From: Sinorhizobium sp. RAC02
Lineage (GTDB): Bacteria; Pseudomonadota; Alphaproteobacteria; Rhizobiales; Rhizobiaceae
Assembly: GCF_001713395.1 (NCBI RefSeq)
Contig: NZ_CP016450.1
Location: 2,108,001-2,172,000 of the forward strand
Length of the DNA: 64,000 nt
Direction: 5' to 3'
The position numbers were made by a program, and so were the translations under genes. The stretch's first letter is position 1. The number at the start of each line of letters is the position of its first letter. Of this stretch, positions 1-7,503 are shown piece by piece. Below the pieces are notes generated by a model that was not told the origin of the DNA, did no database searches, and was given only the letters and a program-made list of their open reading frames with translations.

Positions 1-845
1 CCGGCAATTACCCGCCGGGCAAATACATTGCCGTTGCCACGTTGCAGAGTTCGATCAAGCGCCAGGCGCCCTTCGAGGTGAAGGACGGCGCAGTGGCAAA
101 GCCCTTCGTGAACTTCGATGCGGCCCGGCTGGTCATCATGCCGAAGCGCACACCTGAAGATGCCGACGCCGATCCCAACGCGGCAATCGAAATCGCCTTC
201 GGCGACTATTCCACGACCTATTACGGCACGGCAAAATTCTACGCCTCCGCCGGCGAGGTGAAGCTCAACGGTTCCATCGGCCCGGCCAAGGTGGTGGAAA
301 CCCTGAGCGTCAAGGCGGGCGAGACGATCGAGCGCGATCTCGTCATCGGCTCGGGCATCGTGCTCAACAAGGCGATCTATGCGGAAGGCGGGCCGGAGGT
401 CGATTCCGGCAATATGTTCTTCGAGGTGGTGGAGGCCACGAAGGCCATCGACGGCTCGCGCAAAAGCATCGCCAACAGCTACGGCACCGGCACGAAGATC
501 GACGTTCCACCCGGCGACCATGTGCTGACGGCCAAGCTCGGCCTGGCAACCGGCGAAATCCCCTTCAACCTCAAGGCCGGCGAAATGAAGGAGGTCGTCG
601 TCAACATCAATGCCGGCGTGCTGGCGATCACGGCACCTGGCGCCTACAGCATCGAAATCCTCAATGCCAAGAAGGACATCCAGGGCAACCAGAAGTCCAT
701 GTCGACCAACTACGGCGCCGAATACCAGGAGACGCTCCCGCCCGGCGACTATGTCGTCGTGGTGAAGTATGAGGGCGACGTGGCGCCGAAGGAGGCGAAG
801 GCGACGGTCAAAGCCGGGGAGCGGTCAGAAGTGACGGTGCAGTAA
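1..845 (+). CDS. C-terminal part of a repeat-domain protein, possibly VWA-type (5' truncated)
   Basis: The open frame enters from outside the window (first whole codon at base 3) and ends at TAA 843-845, so only the C-terminal part is visible. The internal TTG at 42 is not a credible start, because the frame continues upstream with GNYPPGKYIAVATL, which matches later repeats. At least three related beta-rich units occur, each ending in a PPG-(K/D)-(Y/H) strand motif: PPGKYIAV, PPGDHVLTAKLG and PPGDYVVVVKYEG. Glycine/valine-rich strands with a hydrophobic alternation suggest extracytoplasmic Ig-like or carboxypeptidase-regulatory-like sandwiches. Rhizobial von Willebrand A proteins carry similar C-terminal units, but the VWA domain itself is not in view, so that name is inference. 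No catalytic motif is visible. Confidence 0.6.
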   Translation, partial: GNYPPGKYIAVATLQSSIKRQAPFEVKDGAVAKPFVNFDAARLVIMPKRTPEDADADPNAAIEIAFGDYSTTYYGTAKFYASAGEVKLNGSIGPAKVVETLSVKAGETIERDLVIGSGIVLNKAIYAEGGPEVDSGNMFFEVVEATKAIDGSRKSIANSYGTGTKIDVPPGDHVLTAKLGLATGEIPFNLKAGEMKEVVVNINAGVLAITAPGAYSIEILNAKKDIQGNQKSMSTNYGAEYQETLPPGDYVVVVKYEGDVAPKEAKATVKAGERSEVTVQ

Positions 846-901
846 GATACGCCAGAGCGGCGCGCTTCGAGCGGGCCATTTGGTATCGCCGTGGCTGTAA
901 A

Positions 902-1050
902 CGCCCCACCCTCCCCTTGAGGGGGAGGGTCGGACCGTAGGTCCGGGGTGGGGTGACGCAGCGTCTCCGTTCGTTCCGCCGGTGCGGATGCGGTCACCCC
1001 CACCCGCCGCTTCGCGGCGACCTCCCCCCTCAAGGGGGAGGTAGGTTGCC
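902..1050. repeat. Paired inverted palindromic intergenic repeat
   Basis: Two GC-rich hairpin units face each other. The left unit has CCCTCCCC-TTGA-GGGGGAGGG, followed by GGTCCGGGGTGGGGTGACGC. The right unit has ACCCCCACCCGCCGC followed by ACCTCCCCCCTCAAGGGGGAGGT. Outer CCCCACC and GGTGGGG elements also pair. No gene fits here: open frames in this stretch are shadows of the palindromes. This architecture is typical of dispersed palindromic elements in Rhizobiaceae. It sits between two converging genes and may also terminate transcription from both sides. Confidence 0.75.
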
Positions 1051-1093
1051 ACGCGTGGTCTTCGCATGCCCATATCGAGCGGCGCTCTTCCTC

Positions 1094-1441
1094 CTACGCC
1101 GCATGAAAACTTCGGCTATCCTCCGGCGCCTGATCCCGGTCGTTCAGCCCATAATCTCGCACCACGCTCGCGATGCGCAGCCGGTAGGCATCGAACACGC
1201 CGTGGCGGCCGAGGGATTGGGCGGCGCGGTGTTCTTCGGTCGTGCGCCAGGCCTTCACCCCCGCCTCGTCGCGCCAGAAGGACAGCGAGAGCAGGCGTGT
1301 CGGGTCGGTGAGGCTGCGGAAGCGCTCTATGGAAATGAAGCCATCGATATCGTCGAGCAGCGGGCGGAGGTCGCGCGCGGTTTCGAGATAGCGGTCCATG
1401 CGGCCAGGGGCCGGCACCACTTCGAAGATGACGGCGATCAT
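1094..1441 (-). CDS. Antibiotic biosynthesis monooxygenase (ABM) domain protein
   Basis: This 115-residue protein starts MIAVIFEVVPAPG and has the one-domain ferredoxin-like fold pattern of ABM proteins: an N-terminal beta strand, a DRYLETARDLRPLL helix, GFISIERF, then LLSLSFWRDEAGVKAWR and a helix around HRAAQ. Family members are small dimeric heme-free oxygenases or stress-linked proteins, and no specific substrate can be given. The ATG overlaps the stop of the upstream NIPSNAP gene by four bases (ATGA), so the two are translationally coupled. The longer open frame that continues upstream in this phase runs antisense-free through the NIPSNAP gene in another frame and should not be used. Divergent ArsR regulator nearby is a plausible controller. 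Confidence 0.8.
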   Translation of the reverse strand: MIAVIFEVVPAPGRMDRYLETARDLRPLLDDIDGFISIERFRSLTDPTRLLSLSFWRDEAGVKAWRTTEEHRAAQSLGRHGVFDAYRLRIASVVRDYGLNDRDQAPEDSRSFHAA

Positions 1442-1773
1442 GGGGTCACCTTCGGTGCGTGCGGCAGCGAGACGTTTTTTAGGAAGATGCGGTCTTCCTT
1501 CAGGATGAAGCGCTCGCTTCTGGCGAATTCGTAGTTTTCCCGGCCGAGCGGATCGGTGACAAGGCGTGCGCGGTAGGCCTCGTAGGCGGCGAGATTTTCG
1601 ATGTTGTAGACACCGTAGGCGGTGGTGGCGGAGCCCTCGTGTGGGCCGAAATAGCCGATCAGGTCGGCGCCGCAGCGCGGGATCGCCTGGCCCCAATTGC
1701 GGGCGTAGGTGGCGAAGGCGTCCTTCTTGAAGGGATCGATCTCGTAGCGGATGAAGCAGGTGATCATCATCAT
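1438..1773 (-). CDS. NIPSNAP family protein
   Basis: This 111-residue protein begins MMMITCFIRYEIDPFK. A strand/helix/strand pattern, with DAFATYARNWGQAIPRCGADLIGYFGPHEG and a later YGVYNIENLAAYEAYRARL, is characteristic of NIPSNAP, a dimeric alpha/beta-barrel family related to ABM. Function is unknown in bacteria. It is the first gene of a two-gene unit with the ABM protein (4-bp overlap). It is divergent from an ArsR-family regulator across 123 bp. Pairs of NIPSNAP and ABM genes next to ArsR regulators recur in rhizobia, which suggests, without proof, a detoxification role under that regulator. The ATG cluster at the N-terminus leaves the exact start uncertain by one or two codons. Confidence 0.82.
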   Translation of the reverse strand: MMMITCFIRYEIDPFKKDAFATYARNWGQAIPRCGADLIGYFGPHEGSATTAYGVYNIENLAAYEAYRARLVTDPLGRENYEFARSERFILKEDRIFLKNVSLPHAPKVTP

Positions 1774-1790
1774 CTCTCTTTGTGTTTAGC

Positions 1791-1834
1791 AATCCCGGAC
1801 GCAAAACCGCTCAGGCATTTTTGCTGGAATTGCT
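1791..1834. repeat. Dispersed intergenic repeat, copy 1
   Basis: The stretch beginning AATCCCGGACGCAAAACCGC and ending TTTGCTGGAATTGCTT matches, on the opposite strand, the repeat at 12371-12417. A shortened copy lies at 7402-7437. The element is an imperfect palindrome (CCGGA..GCAAAA..TTTTGC..TGGAATT) of a kind common between genes in Rhizobiaceae. Confidence 0.65.
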
Positions 1835-1877
1835 TCGTTTGCGATGACGTGTTTTCCCATATTGCTCGACGCGAATG

Positions 1878-1895
1878 CTTCGGCTAGCATCGAAG
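1878..1895. promoter_or_regulatory. Inverted repeat abutting the arsR-type start; candidate operator
   Basis: CTTCG (1878-1882) and CGAAG (1891-1895) form an inverted repeat with an 8-base spacer, one base before the ATG of the regulator gene. ArsR-family dimers bind short imperfect palindromes near their own start and often repress divergent genes, so this is a reasonable candidate operator. The arms are only five bases, so chance is not excluded. Confidence 0.35.
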
Positions 1896-1896
1896 T

Positions 1897-2574
1897 ATGA
1901 AAGAAGGACCGGACATTTCCCAGATCGGCGCGCTCATCGGTGATCCCGCCCGCGCCAACATGCTGACTGCCTTGATGGGCGGGCAGGCGCTGACGGCGAC
2001 CGAGCTTGCCGGTGCCGCCGGCATCACCTTGCAGACCGCAAGCTCGCACCTTTCCAAGCTGGAGGCCGGCGCGCTCATCGCCCAGCGCAAGCAGGGCCGG
2101 CACCGCTATTTTGCGCTCGCCGACGACGAGGTGGGCCTGCTGCTCGAAAACATCATGGGGTTTGCCGCCAATCGCGGGCACCTGCGCACCCGTCCGGGGC
2201 CGAAGGACCCGGCGCTGCGCAAGGCGCGCGTCTGTTACAACCACCTCGCCGGCGATTTTGGCGTGCGCATGCTGGACCGGCTGGTGGCGGACGGCGACGT
2301 GACGCTCGATGGCGACGATGCCGCGCTGACGCAACGCGGCGAGGCCCGCATTGCCGCCATCGGCATCGACGTCCCTGCCCTTCGTGCCCAACGCCGCCCC
2401 GTCTGCCGCACGTGCCTCGACTGGAGCGAACGACGGTCCCATCTCGCCGGCTCGCTTGGCGAAGCGCTGCTCGGCCGTTTCATCGCCGACGGCTGGGCGA
2501 AGCGCGAGAAGGACAGCCGCGCCATCCGCTTCACGGCGGAGGGCGAACGACGCTTCGTGGCGCTGTTTCCGTGA
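1897..2574 (+). CDS. ArsR-family winged-helix transcriptional regulator
   Basis: This 225-residue protein has an ArsR-type winged helix at residues 5-75: IGDPARANMLTALM, then TATELAGAAGITLQTASSHLSKLEAG (recognition helix) and the wing RKQGRHRYFAL. A longer C-terminal domain follows with a conserved C-R-T-C-x-D-W-S-E-R-R-x-H-L-A-G block near residue 165. This resembles the long-form ArsR proteins in alphaproteobacteria. The CxxC and His could bind a metal or sense thiol state, which is inference. The gene is divergent from the NIPSNAP/ABM pair, which it probably controls. No strong ribosome site is seen, but the ATG fits the domain start. Confidence 0.85.
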   Translation: MKEGPDISQIGALIGDPARANMLTALMGGQALTATELAGAAGITLQTASSHLSKLEAGALIAQRKQGRHRYFALADDEVGLLLENIMGFAANRGHLRTRPGPKDPALRKARVCYNHLAGDFGVRMLDRLVADGDVTLDGDDAALTQRGEARIAAIGIDVPALRAQRRPVCRTCLDWSERRSHLAGSLGEALLGRFIADGWAKREKDSRAIRFTAEGERRFVALFP

Positions 2575-2596
2575 TGGATGATCATTGAGGACTTGG

Positions 2597-2639
2597 CGCA
2601 AAATCAGGGACGAGCCTGAAGGCCGCCCCTGATTTTGCG
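2597..2639. terminator. Bidirectional terminator with 13-bp arms
   Basis: CGCAAAATCAGGG (2597-2609) and CCCTGATTTTGCG (2627-2639) are a perfect 13-bp inverted repeat with a 17-base loop. It lies between convergent genes (ArsR regulator plus strand, RTX protein minus strand). The A/T tracts are inside the stem, so it can act in both directions. Confidence 0.7.
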
Positions 2640-2658
2640 ACACCTGGAGCCTCGCGCC

Positions 2659-4119
2659 CTACAGGACGAAGTACCCTTTCTGAAGGGCGAGTGCGTCGTC
2701 CAGATGGATCGCAAAATCCGCCTTCCGGTCCCCGTTCACGTCGCCATAAATGTAGGTATCCGATGTCATCTTGTCGTAGGTCAGTTCGCCGGCCTTGCCC
2801 GTGAAATCCTGGGTGCCGATGAAGTCGAAAGCCTGGTTGCCCGAAACCTTCGTGTTGGCATCGATGGATGAGAGGTTGATGCGGTCGGCGCTGGTGAAGT
2901 CGAAGATCGTGTCCCTGCCGGCTCCCCCGACCGTCGATTCGCCGATCGACCTGAAGACGAAGGTGTCGCCGTCGGCCCCGCCTGAAAGATCGTCCGCGCC
3001 GATCCCCCCAACGATCACATCCTTGCCCGCGCCCCCGAAGAGGGCGTCATCTCCGCCGTTGCCGGTCAATGTATTTGCCGCAGCATTGCCGCGAATGACG
3101 TTTCGCCCGTCATTGCCCACGCCGCCGATCGCGCTGCTGCCGGTCAGCGTGAGGTTTTCCTGGTAATTGCCAAGTCGCCAGCTGACCGAGGATTGAACCA
3201 TGTCCGTCCCGGAATCGAGATAATCGAAGCGAAAGCTGTCATTGGCATTGTCGATGAAGTAGGTGTCGTTTCCGGCGCCGCAGACGAAGGTGTCGGCACC
3301 CGTTCCACCGTCCATCGTGTCGTTGCCCGCACCGCCGTCCATGATGTCATTGCCCGAGCCGCCGGACAGAAAGTCATTGGCGGCACCGCCATTCATGGTG
3401 TCGTTGCCGTCTTGTCCATAGAGGCGGTCGGCGCCGTCGGCCGAGGCGCCCAGATCGGCACCATCCAGGGTATCGTTGCCCGCACCGCCATAGAGGATGT
3501 CGGCCCCGTCGCCACCGGCCATGTCATCGTTGCCGGCACCGCCGTAAAGCGTATCTGTCCCGGCGTCACCGTACAGTTCATCGATCCCCGCGCCGCCGTA
3601 GAGACGGTCGTTGCCTGTACCGCCATAGAGATAGTTGTTCGACTGCGCGGCATAGGTCTCATTCTCGATATCCGCCCAGAGAACGTCGTTTCCGGCGCCT
3701 CCGTACAGGTAATCTCCACCGGTGCCGCCGACAAGCAGATCGTTGCCGGCATCGCCGTGGAGCCGGTCGTGGCCGCCCTGCCCGTAAATCCTGTCGTTGC
3801 CGGCATCGCCATAGAGCGTGTCGGATCCACCCTTGGCGTTGTATTGCCAGTTGGGCTCGTCGAAACCGGTATCACCGAAGATGCGGTCATCGCCATCTCC
3901 GCCATAGGCAACGTCGCCTTCGGTGGTTTCCTTCGGGTTCTGGTAGATGTCGCCGAAGATGACGTCGTTGCCGCCGAAACCGCGAATGGCGCCTTTAACG
4001 TTTGCGCTGTCGGCATCTACGAAGTTGTCGTAGGTCCCGTCGCCCAGAACGCGCGCCGTGCCCCACAGGAGGTCATTGCCATTGGTACCCGTGATCTTGC
4101 CCTTAGGATCCCTTGCCAT
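2659..4119 (-). CDS. RTX-type calcium-binding repeat protein (secreted)
   Basis: This 486-residue protein starts MARDPKGKITGTNGNDLLWG, with GGGAG eight bases upstream. The longer open frame to 4275 lacks family support. Much of the chain is glycine/aspartate nonapeptide repeats of the GGxGxDxLx type, such as GDAGNDRIYGQGGHDRLHGD and YGGAGNDTLDG, in a large block and a second smaller block. Such repeats fold into calcium-filled beta rolls outside the cell. The C-terminus has the serralysin-type secretion end, with FIGTQDFTGKAGELTYD, YIYGDVNGDRKADFAI and a final hydrophobic FVL. This signals type I (ABC) export. No catalytic domain is visible, so it may be structural or adhesive. No ABC exporter or membrane-fusion gene is in the window. 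It converges on the ArsR gene. Confidence 0.88.
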   Translation of the reverse strand: MARDPKGKITGTNGNDLLWGTARVLGDGTYDNFVDADSANVKGAIRGFGGNDVIFGDIYQNPKETTEGDVAYGGDGDDRIFGDTGFDEPNWQYNAKGGSDTLYGDAGNDRIYGQGGHDRLHGDAGNDLLVGGTGGDYLYGGAGNDVLWADIENETYAAQSNNYLYGGTGNDRLYGGAGIDELYGDAGTDTLYGGAGNDDMAGGDGADILYGGAGNDTLDGADLGASADGADRLYGQDGNDTMNGGAANDFLSGGSGNDIMDGGAGNDTMDGGTGADTFVCGAGNDTYFIDNANDSFRFDYLDSGTDMVQSSVSWRLGNYQENLTLTGSSAIGGVGNDGRNVIRGNAAANTLTGNGGDDALFGGAGKDVIVGGIGADDLSGGADGDTFVFRSIGESTVGGAGRDTIFDFTSADRINLSSIDANTKVSGNQAFDFIGTQDFTGKAGELTYDKMTSDTYIYGDVNGDRKADFAIHLDDALALQKGYFVL

Positions 4120-4358
4120 GTCGATCTCCCGATGGAACTGTTGCTGACAATGCCCCCGCACTATAGGGCAGCGCCGTAGCCCCCCTGTTCCGCAGGTAAC
4201 AGCGTCCTTTGCTAAAATACAACCCGCACGCGCGCGCCTCGCAACACAGGGTCGCGAACAAGGCAACCCTGTCATTCTGGCAATTGTCGCGTCGTGCCCT
4301 TTCGTGTAGGGAAGCCGCGCCTGCCGGGCCTTTGCCCCCCATCTGGAAAGACGACGAC

Positions 4359-5048
4359 ATGGACGGTTTCGACCTCATCATCTTCGACTGCGACGGCGTT
4401 CTGGTCGATTCGGAAATCATCGCGGCGGAAGTGGAATCGCGGCTGCTCACCGAGGCGGGTTACCCGATCAGCGTCGAGGAGATGGGCGAGCGCTTTGCCG
4501 GCATGACCTGGCACAATATTCTTCTGAGCATCGAACGCGAGGCCGCCATTCCTCTCTCCGCCTCGCTGCTCGACAAGTCGGAAAAGCTGCTCGATGCGCG
4601 GCTTGCCGCCGAGGTGAAGGTGATCGACGGCGTCAAGCTGATGCTCTCACGCATCCGCAAGCCCTATTGCATCTGCTCGAACTCATCCTCGCATCGCCTC
4701 GACATGATGCTCTCGAAGGTCGGCCTCAAGCAGGTTTTCGCACCGCATATCTATTCGGCCAAGGATCTCGGGCCGGACCGCGTGAAGCCGAAGCCGGACA
4801 TCTTCCTGCATGGCGCCAAGCAGTTCGGTGCCGACCCGGCCAACACCCTGGTCATCGAGGATTCGGTGCATGGCATTGCAGGTGCGCGCGCCGCCGGCAT
4901 GCGCGTCGTCGGCTTTACCGGCGCCTCGCACACCTATCCCTCCCATGCCGACCGCCTGACGGAAGCCGGCGCAGAGACGGTGATCTCGCGCATGAGCGAG
5001 CTGCCCGGCGTCATCACGGCGCTTGCCGAATGGCAGGAAGCGATCTGA
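4359..5048 (+). CDS. HAD-superfamily phosphatase / phosphoglucomutase-like hydrolase
   Basis: This 229-residue protein starts MDGFDLIIFDCDGVLVDSE, with GGAAAG upstream. The longer frame from 4209 lacks a ribosome site and is not conserved in style. All four HAD motifs are visible: I, DCDGVLVDSE, with the nucleophile Asp; II, CSNSSSHRL; III, the lysine in DRVKPKPDIFL; IV, VIEDSVHGIAGA. The cap is the small helical type between motifs I and II, as in beta-phosphoglucomutase and many nonspecific sugar-phosphate phosphatases. The substrate cannot be assigned. It ends before a strong terminator shared with the convergent lipoprotein gene. Confidence 0.88.
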   Translation: MDGFDLIIFDCDGVLVDSEIIAAEVESRLLTEAGYPISVEEMGERFAGMTWHNILLSIEREAAIPLSASLLDKSEKLLDARLAAEVKVIDGVKLMLSRIRKPYCICSNSSSHRLDMMLSKVGLKQVFAPHIYSAKDLGPDRVKPKPDIFLHGAKQFGADPANTLVIEDSVHGIAGARAAGMRVVGFTGASHTYPSHADRLTEAGAETVISRMSELPGVITALAEWQEAI

Positions 5049-5072
5049 GCGCTTTCACCTGCAGGACATGAA

Positions 5073-5104
5073 AAAGGCCGCGGAAGCTATCTTCCGCGGC
5101 CTTT
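5073..5104. terminator. Bidirectional rho-independent terminator
   Basis: An AAAGGCCGCGGAAG arm pairs with CTTCCGCGGCCTTT across a CTAT loop and is followed by TTCTTTC on the plus strand and TTTTTC on the minus strand. It separates the HAD gene from the convergent lipoprotein gene. Confidence 0.9.
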
Positions 5105-5125
5105 CTTTCGAATTGATTCAAGCAA

Positions 5126-5680
5126 TTACTTCGTATTGTACGGGCCTTCGTCGAAGCCGACATAGACCTTCGTGAAGCCACCGGAACCGCCCGGCAAGGC
5201 GATATTGGCCTGCGTGAAGATGAACTGGCCGGCCCCGATATCGACCGAATGTTGCACGAGTTCGGAATAGAGCGTCTTCTGTTCGTCCGTCGCGGCGACC
5301 CGGATCGGCACGTTGACAGTACCGCCCGTGCCGGCCGGTCCCTCGACCACGCGGCCCTGCACCATGACGGTCACGACGAGCTGGTTTTCGTTCAGCACGC
5401 ACTGGCGCGTCGAATCGGCAAGCGTCACCTGATAGAGCAGCTTCTGCGGATCGTCCTTGGCACCCTTGGCATAGCGGCGCAGCACGGCCGTGCCATCCCG
5501 CAGGTAGACCTGCGGGCAAGAGCCCTGCACGACCGCGGTGCCGGTCTGCTGCTGGTGTGCGGTCTGCACACCGGATGGGTCGGTCGTCACGCCCATGTTG
5601 GAATTGTCGGTCTGGTTGCAGCCGGCGACGACAGCAAGAAGGGAGATGCCGAGAAAGCGGCGGATATTCAGTCCAAACAC
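5126..5680 (-). CDS. Conserved rhizobial lipoprotein of unknown function
   Basis: This 184-residue protein begins MFGLNIRRFLGISLLAVVAGC: a positive N-region, a hydrophobic core and a lipobox LVVAGC-like site with Cys21 as the lipidated residue. The mature part includes a low-complexity HQQQTGTAVVQG linker, then a beta-rich domain with SCPQVYLRDG, an LLYQVTLADSTRQC block and a C-terminal VYVGFDEGPYNTK. Two further cysteines in the domain could form a disulfide. I do not recognise a specific function. It is monocistronic, ending at the shared terminator, and divergent from thrC. Confidence 0.8.
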   Translation of the reverse strand: MFGLNIRRFLGISLLAVVAGCNQTDNSNMGVTTDPSGVQTAHQQQTGTAVVQGSCPQVYLRDGTAVLRRYAKGAKDDPQKLLYQVTLADSTRQCVLNENQLVVTVMVQGRVVEGPAGTGGTVNVPIRVAATDEQKTLYSELVQHSVDIGAGQFIFTQANIALPGGSGGFTKVYVGFDEGPYNTK

Positions 5681-6005
5681 GTTACTTGTACCCCTGCGAT
5701 CAGGCCCCGCCCCCGGCGACCAAGCCTTTCGGAACTCTTTTAGCGGGTCTTTTCACGACCCTAGGCGATGGTCTATAGCAGCGGCGTGGCGAAAAATCGA
5801 TTGTCGAATGAAACCGCCCGCAGAATTTCCAAGAAGCCCGTGTCCCGCGGGCGTGACGCAACGGCATTGCCACGATCTGCCGCAAAGAGACCTGCGGTAT
5901 GCGTGGCCTTTCGGGTAAGGTCGGACGGACGATGGCAGCACAGCGACCGAACGACCGGAGGGCGAGAGCCTCCGCAAATCCCAACAATTCCAAGGACCTG
6001 TGAAC
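5681..6005. other. Intergenic region between lipoprotein gene and thrC
   Basis: This 325-base stretch separates divergent genes, so it must hold both promoters, but I could not identify convincing -35/-10 pairs. A short hairpin CGGAGG-loop-CCTCCG sits at about 5956-5974, close to the thrC ribosome site. Nothing resembles a leader peptide or a threonine attenuator. Long open frames across it are shadows of thrC on the other strand. Confidence 0.5.
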
Positions 6006-7403
6006 GTGGATTATGTTTCGACGCGGGGCGAAGCCCCTTCCCTCGGTTTCTCCGATGCGCTTCTGGCGGGGCTTGCCCGCGATGGCGGCCTCTATGTGCC
6101 GCGCGAATGGCCGACCTTCTCGAAGAAGGAAATCCGGGCGCTGCGTGGCAAATCCTACCAGGAGATCGCGTTTACCGTCCTGACGCCCTTCGTCGAGGGT
6201 GATATTCCCGCCGACAAGTTCCGCGCGATGATCGACGAGGCCTATGCCACCTTCCGCCATCCGGCGATCGCGCCGCTGGTGCAGACCGGGCCGAATGCCT
6301 TCGTCCTGGAACTCTTCCACGGCACGACGCTCGCCTTCAAGGATGTGGCGATGCAACTGCTTGCCCGCCTGATGGACCATGCGCTGGCCGTGCGTGGCGA
6401 GCGCGCCACCATTGTCGGCGCCACGTCGGGCGATACCGGCGGAGCGGCGATCGATGCCTTTGCCGGCCGCGAGCGCACCGACATCTTCATCCTCTTCCCC
6501 GAGGGCAAGGTCTCGCCGGTGCAGCAGCGCCAGATGACCACGTCCAAGCAGAAGAATGTGCATGCGCTGGCCATCCAGGGCAATTTCGACGACTGCCAGG
6601 ACCTCGTGAAGGCGATGTTCAACGACACGAAGTTCCGCGACCGGATGAAGCTTTCCGGCGTCAACTCGATCAACTGGGCGCGCATCATGGCCCAGATCGT
6701 CTATTACTTCACCAGCGCCGTGGCACTCGGCGGGCCGGACCGCAAGATCTCGTTTACCGTGCCGACCGGCAATTTCGGCGACATCTTCGCCGGCTATGCC
6801 GCCAAGCGCATGGGCCTGCCGATCGACAAGCTGGTCATCGCCACCAACGAGAACGACATTCTCGCCCGCACGCTGAAGACCGGCCGCTACGAGATGAAGG
6901 GCGTGAAGGCCACCACGTCGCCCTCGATGGACATCCAGATCTCGTCCAACTTCGAGCGCCTGCTGTTCGAGGCCAGCGATCGCGATGCGGGCGCGGTGCG
7001 CCGCGCCATGGCGAGCCTCAAGCAGTCCAACGCCTTCGAAATCGAGGCGCATGCGCTGAAGACGATCCGCAAGAAGTTCCGTGCCGGCCGCGCCACCGAA
7101 AAACAGGTCGCCCAGACGATCAAGGACACGCTCAAGGATACCGGCTACCTGCTCGATCCGCATTCGGCGGTCGGCGTTTTCGTCGCCGCCAAGCACGAAA
7201 AGCCCGGTTCGCCAATGGTTACGCTTGCCACCGCCCACCCGGCAAAATTCCCCGCCGCAGTAAAATCGGCATGCGGTATTGACCCGGCGCTTCCATCATG
7301 GCTTGCTGACATGATGCAAAGGGAGGAGCGTTTTGACGTGCTGAGTGCTGAACTCGACGTCGTGGAGGCCTTCATCGGCGACCATTCGCGAATCCGGGGC
7401 TAG
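6006..7403 (+). CDS. thrC: Threonine synthase
   Basis: This PLP enzyme converts O-phosphohomoserine to threonine. The protein is about 465 residues, within the long type II threonine synthase class. Visible hallmarks are the N-terminal YVSTRGEAP, the PLP lysine in LAFKDVAMQL (residue 112), GATSGDTGGAAI for phosphate binding, and TVPTGNFGDIFAGY. I prefer the GTG at 6006 because AAGGA lies nine bases upstream and relatives begin with M-x-YVSTRG. A GTG two codons earlier, at 6000, is possible but only three bases from that ribosome site. thrB lies 12.5 kb away on the other strand. The next gene, the M16 peptidase, is about 100 bp downstream, an order common in rhizobia. Confidence 0.95.
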   Translation: MDYVSTRGEAPSLGFSDALLAGLARDGGLYVPREWPTFSKKEIRALRGKSYQEIAFTVLTPFVEGDIPADKFRAMIDEAYATFRHPAIAPLVQTGPNAFVLELFHGTTLAFKDVAMQLLARLMDHALAVRGERATIVGATSGDTGGAAIDAFAGRERTDIFILFPEGKVSPVQQRQMTTSKQKNVHALAIQGNFDDCQDLVKAMFNDTKFRDRMKLSGVNSINWARIMAQIVYYFTSAVALGGPDRKISFTVPTGNFGDIFAGYAAKRMGLPIDKLVIATNENDILARTLKTGRYEMKGVKATTSPSMDIQISSNFERLLFEASDRDAGAVRRAMASLKQSNAFEIEAHALKTIRKKFRAGRATEKQVAQTIKDTLKDTGYLLDPHSAVGVFVAAKHEKPGSPMVTLATAHPAKFPAAVKSACGIDPALPSWLADMMQREERFDVLSAELDVVEAFIGDHSRIRG

Positions 7404-7437
7404 AGCAATTCCAGAAGCGGTTTCGTCAGGGATTGTG
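7402..7437. repeat. Dispersed intergenic repeat, shortened copy
   Basis: AGAGCAATTCCAG, followed directly by AAGCGGTTTCGTC and AGGGATTG, reproduces both ends of the repeat at 12371-12417 but lacks the internal GCAAAAG portion. It begins inside the thrC stop codon. I interpret it as a decayed copy. Confidence 0.5.
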
Positions 7438-7503
7438 TGATCACAAGAGGGCATGTCCCGTCTCCGAGCGAGCGGACATGCTGAAACGCAGAAAGTGCGC
7501 ATG

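Noticed and set aside
1094..1804. Single 236-codon gene joining the NIPSNAP and ABM regions, or a frameshifted fusion
   Set aside because: The N-terminal 120 codons of that frame are arginine-rich noise. Two separate genes with an ATGA overlap explain the region.
2900..4050. CRISPR-like or tandem DNA repeats
   Set aside because: The periodicity is 27 bases with variable sequence and codes for RTX nonapeptides, so it is a protein repeat.
5956..5974. Threonine attenuator or small RNA before thrC
   Set aside because: The hairpin has a six-pair stem and no T run or Thr-rich leader peptide.
5700..7238. 512-codon minus-strand open frame opposite thrC
   Set aside because: Composition is low-complexity R/G/A/L with no domain, and thrC on the other strand has full family motifs. 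It is a GC-bias shadow.
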